The notes under the pieces are model-generated. The model did no database searches. It was given only the letters and a program-made list of their open reading frames with translations, and was not told the DNA's origin. A program made the translations under genes and the position numbers. A stretch of 64,000 nt of DNA, taken from contig NC_064759.1 in the NCBI RefSeq assembly GCF_011397635.1, positions 16,571,428-16,635,427 on the forward strand. Reading direction: 5' to 3'. This DNA comes from Epinephelus fuscoguttatus. Lineage: Eukaryota; Chordata; Actinopteri; Perciformes; Serranidae. Position 1 is the stretch's first letter; each line of letters starts with the position of its first letter. Below are positions 61,948 to 64,000 of this stretch, in pieces.

Positions 61948-63076
61948 TTCACCGATGTACAGTCGCTGCTTTTGCCTCCTGCCTTTTTTCCCCCCTCACT
62001 CATCCTATTTTCAGCCTTTCATTTTTTTACACAAGGGGAAAATGAGGAAGAACAAAACCAACATATGAAAACTAAAACATGACAGAGAGGGGAGGGATGG
62101 GAGGAGGAACAGAGGAAGGAGAGGCAATCTCAGAAAACAAGAGGGCTTTCAAAAGTAAGGGATGAAAGCTAGTCAGGCTGTTATTTTTGAAAAATGATCC
62201 TTGTGTAGTGCTCCTCTTAAGAGCCAGGTACATATTATTTTATCTTCCTGAGGAGACTCAGTGAGGTGTTGGCACACACACACAAATAAAAAAAAACTCA
62301 GCAATTGTTTCTTTTAAGTTGTGCAATTTATTGTCCTTCATGTGATTTTTGACATATTTTAAATCACGTATCAGCGAAATGTTCCTCAAATCAGATGTGT
62401 GGGTTATATGAAAGGTCACTTACGAAATCCTGAAATTACAGCATGCATCTGCTGTTTATTACCACAATGTTTTGACAACCAGTCTTTTTGAAAAATCTCT
62501 TTTATATGTCAAATTTATATATCAGTCCGAGCCGGCAGAGTGCCACCATGTTACTAGCAAACACACGTTCTCCCCTTCTAACACTACTCCCTCTTTCCTT
62601 AACGGAGGCTGCTGCTAGCGGGCCAGTGGCTGAAAACCTGAATTAGAGTGAAGCTGGCGTCCGCACAGAGTCATTTTGAGTCCCCCCTTTGACCCTTAAA
62701 GCCAGGGATCCCACAGAAAAGATGAGGCACGTGATTTGATGTGATGTGATGTCGGAGTGGAGAGTAGAGAGAGAGAGGCTGAAAAAAATCTAAATGGCTC
62801 CTGGCTGCCACCGAATCAGAGGACATTGTCGATGGTCAGTCTAATAGTTAAACACTTGGAGTGATGCTTTCTTAATCATACTATCGGGCGAGACAAAGAA
62901 GGCCATGTTGTTTTGGGAATATTTATAATTTTACATGAGACATTTTGTATCAATCACAAAAATTGTTTCTGCTATTTAAACACAATTTGAAAGAACCTTT
63001 CAGCGTGTTTTTTGTGCATCTAGACCTGAAGGAATTTCTCGTCATTACAGAAGATGATTGTATTGGAATGTGCCTC

Positions 63077-63080
<4 letters not shown>

Positions 63081-63108
<28 letters not shown>
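63081..63108. repeat. (TG)n microsatellite
   Basis: Fourteen uninterrupted TG units. Confidence 0.95.
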
Positions 63109-64000
63109 AGTGTTCAACACGTGTCTCCTGTATCAATAGGTTAATAGCTGAGATGTCAGTTTCAGTGACTGGCTGATTAGTTGTGTGTTCACTAATCCAC
63201 ACTGGGGCGGGGAACTATTGGCTTTCCCATTGATTTTAGCGTGGTGAGCAGGCAGAAGATAGAGAGAGGGGAGATCTATTGATTGACCCCAAATTAGGCC
63301 CCCCCCCCCTCCACCACCACCACCGCTGCCACCCACCAACCCGTTCTGCCGTTGCCGTACTCATCCCCAGTTTCCTCATTGGGCGCGCGGGCTGACAAAC
63401 ATTCGGTATGATTGGACGCTTCAAAGGGGAAAGAACTGTCTCCTTTTTGATGTGGCTGATTTGGAAGTGTTGGATGTTTGTGATTCGGCTGACAGTTGAT
63501 TGGCTGTCTGGTGAGGATGAATGCTGCACTGTGCTGTGCCTGACCATAGGGAGCAGCTGGTTCGGTTGCCTTTGATGAACCAAAAGGCGCCACTTCCAGA
63601 GGGAGGGTATTACTTTTGTCTTTCTGATCACAAACCGTAACCTTATTTGTAACCCTCAGTTCTGTTACATGTTTCTTTTTGGAACAAAAGCCAGAATATT
63701 CATATAAAAAGTGTGGAGGAGGAATCCGGCTGTGTCCCTCCAGCCACATCCTTCAAGTTTTCCTTTTCTCCTCTGTTGTCCTTCATGACTGTCATGACAT
63801 ATTCTTCCTTTTTACTGTTCTTTATCTCCATTCCTGTCCCTCGCTCCCTGCCTTTCTCCGCCCCTCCCTCCAATCCTGCTTTCCTTGGGTCTAAGCTTTG
63901 AGCTTTTTCTCCTGAGCCTTTCCTTCCCATATATCACTCCATCTCATCCCTCTCTGTCTGCCTCTGATATTCCTCTTTAGGCCTCCGTCACTCTCTCCCC

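Larger units (their letters stand above)
45970..64000. other. Extended region without a confident coding exon
   Basis: Nothing here translates into a recognisable protein on either strand. The longest frames (59,703-60,305 +, CT-rich; 61,114-61,632 +; 63,294-63,749 -; 47,827-48,246 -) lack splice context and family motifs. About 53-57 kb is poor in recognisable repeats and contains promoter- and enhancer-like sequence. Individual elements are listed separately. It could be the 5' side or first introns of the next gene. Confidence 0.5.

Noticed and set aside
63294..63749. 151-residue open frame, minus strand
   Set aside because: No family resemblance. It ends in a low-complexity glycine/valine stretch made by CCACCACC repeats.

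Overview
This is vertebrate nuclear DNA, almost certainly from a teleost fish and probably a percomorph. The evidence is intron-split genes with GT-AG junctions, many fish-type short inverted-repeat transposons and tRNA-derived SINEs, long dinucleotide microsatellites, and gene products closest to those of bony fishes. There are no operons, CRISPR arrays or other prokaryotic features. Most open frames seen by simple translation are chance frames in CT/GT-rich or intronic DNA.

Three genes can be read exon by exon. (1) 11,549-23,190 (+): the Na+/K+-ATPase catalytic alpha subunit, best matched to the neuronal isoform atp1a3. Twenty-one exons join in frame to the normal KETYY stop. The exon with the ATG and the second residue was not found, so 1-11,548 is upstream flank and/or the first intron. 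(2) 28,061-29,874 (-): rabac1 (prenylated Rab acceptor 1, PRA1 family), five coding exons plus a noncoding first exon near 31.3-31.5 kb. It is tail-to-tail with atp1a3. (3) 33,311-44,190 (+): dedd2 (death-effector-domain DNA-binding protein), four coding exons plus two probable noncoding 5' exons. It is head-to-head with rabac1 across a short, probably bidirectional promoter at about 31.4-31.9 kb. From memory, RABAC1, ATP1A3 and DEDD2 all map to human 19q13.2, so the block is conserved in content but rearranged in order and orientation.

From about 46 kb to the end I find no confident protein-coding exon. This part holds mobile-element copies, microsatellites, two exon-like segments near 52.2-52.5 kb, CpG-rich TATA-containing promoter-like DNA near 53.0-53.85 kb, and several elements that look regulatory: a nuclear-receptor DR1 module at 56.75 kb and an RE1-like site at 61.93 kb. 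It may be the 5' territory of the next gene (pou2f2 would be a reasonable guess from synteny), but no POU exon is visible.

The most notable observations are: a Gln-to-Leu change at the end of atp1a3 exon 14, beside the TGDGVNDSP hinge; a single 245-bp exon where I recall mammals having two (110+135); a roughly 44-residue expansion inside the Dedd2 death effector domain; a SINE inserted into a miniature transposon whose empty site survives in a second copy 29 kb away; a previously unlabelled 56-bp degenerate minisatellite in dedd2 intron 4; a perfect 39-bp palindrome; and three exact matches to the CTCF core consensus. I did not find a wholly new biological system.
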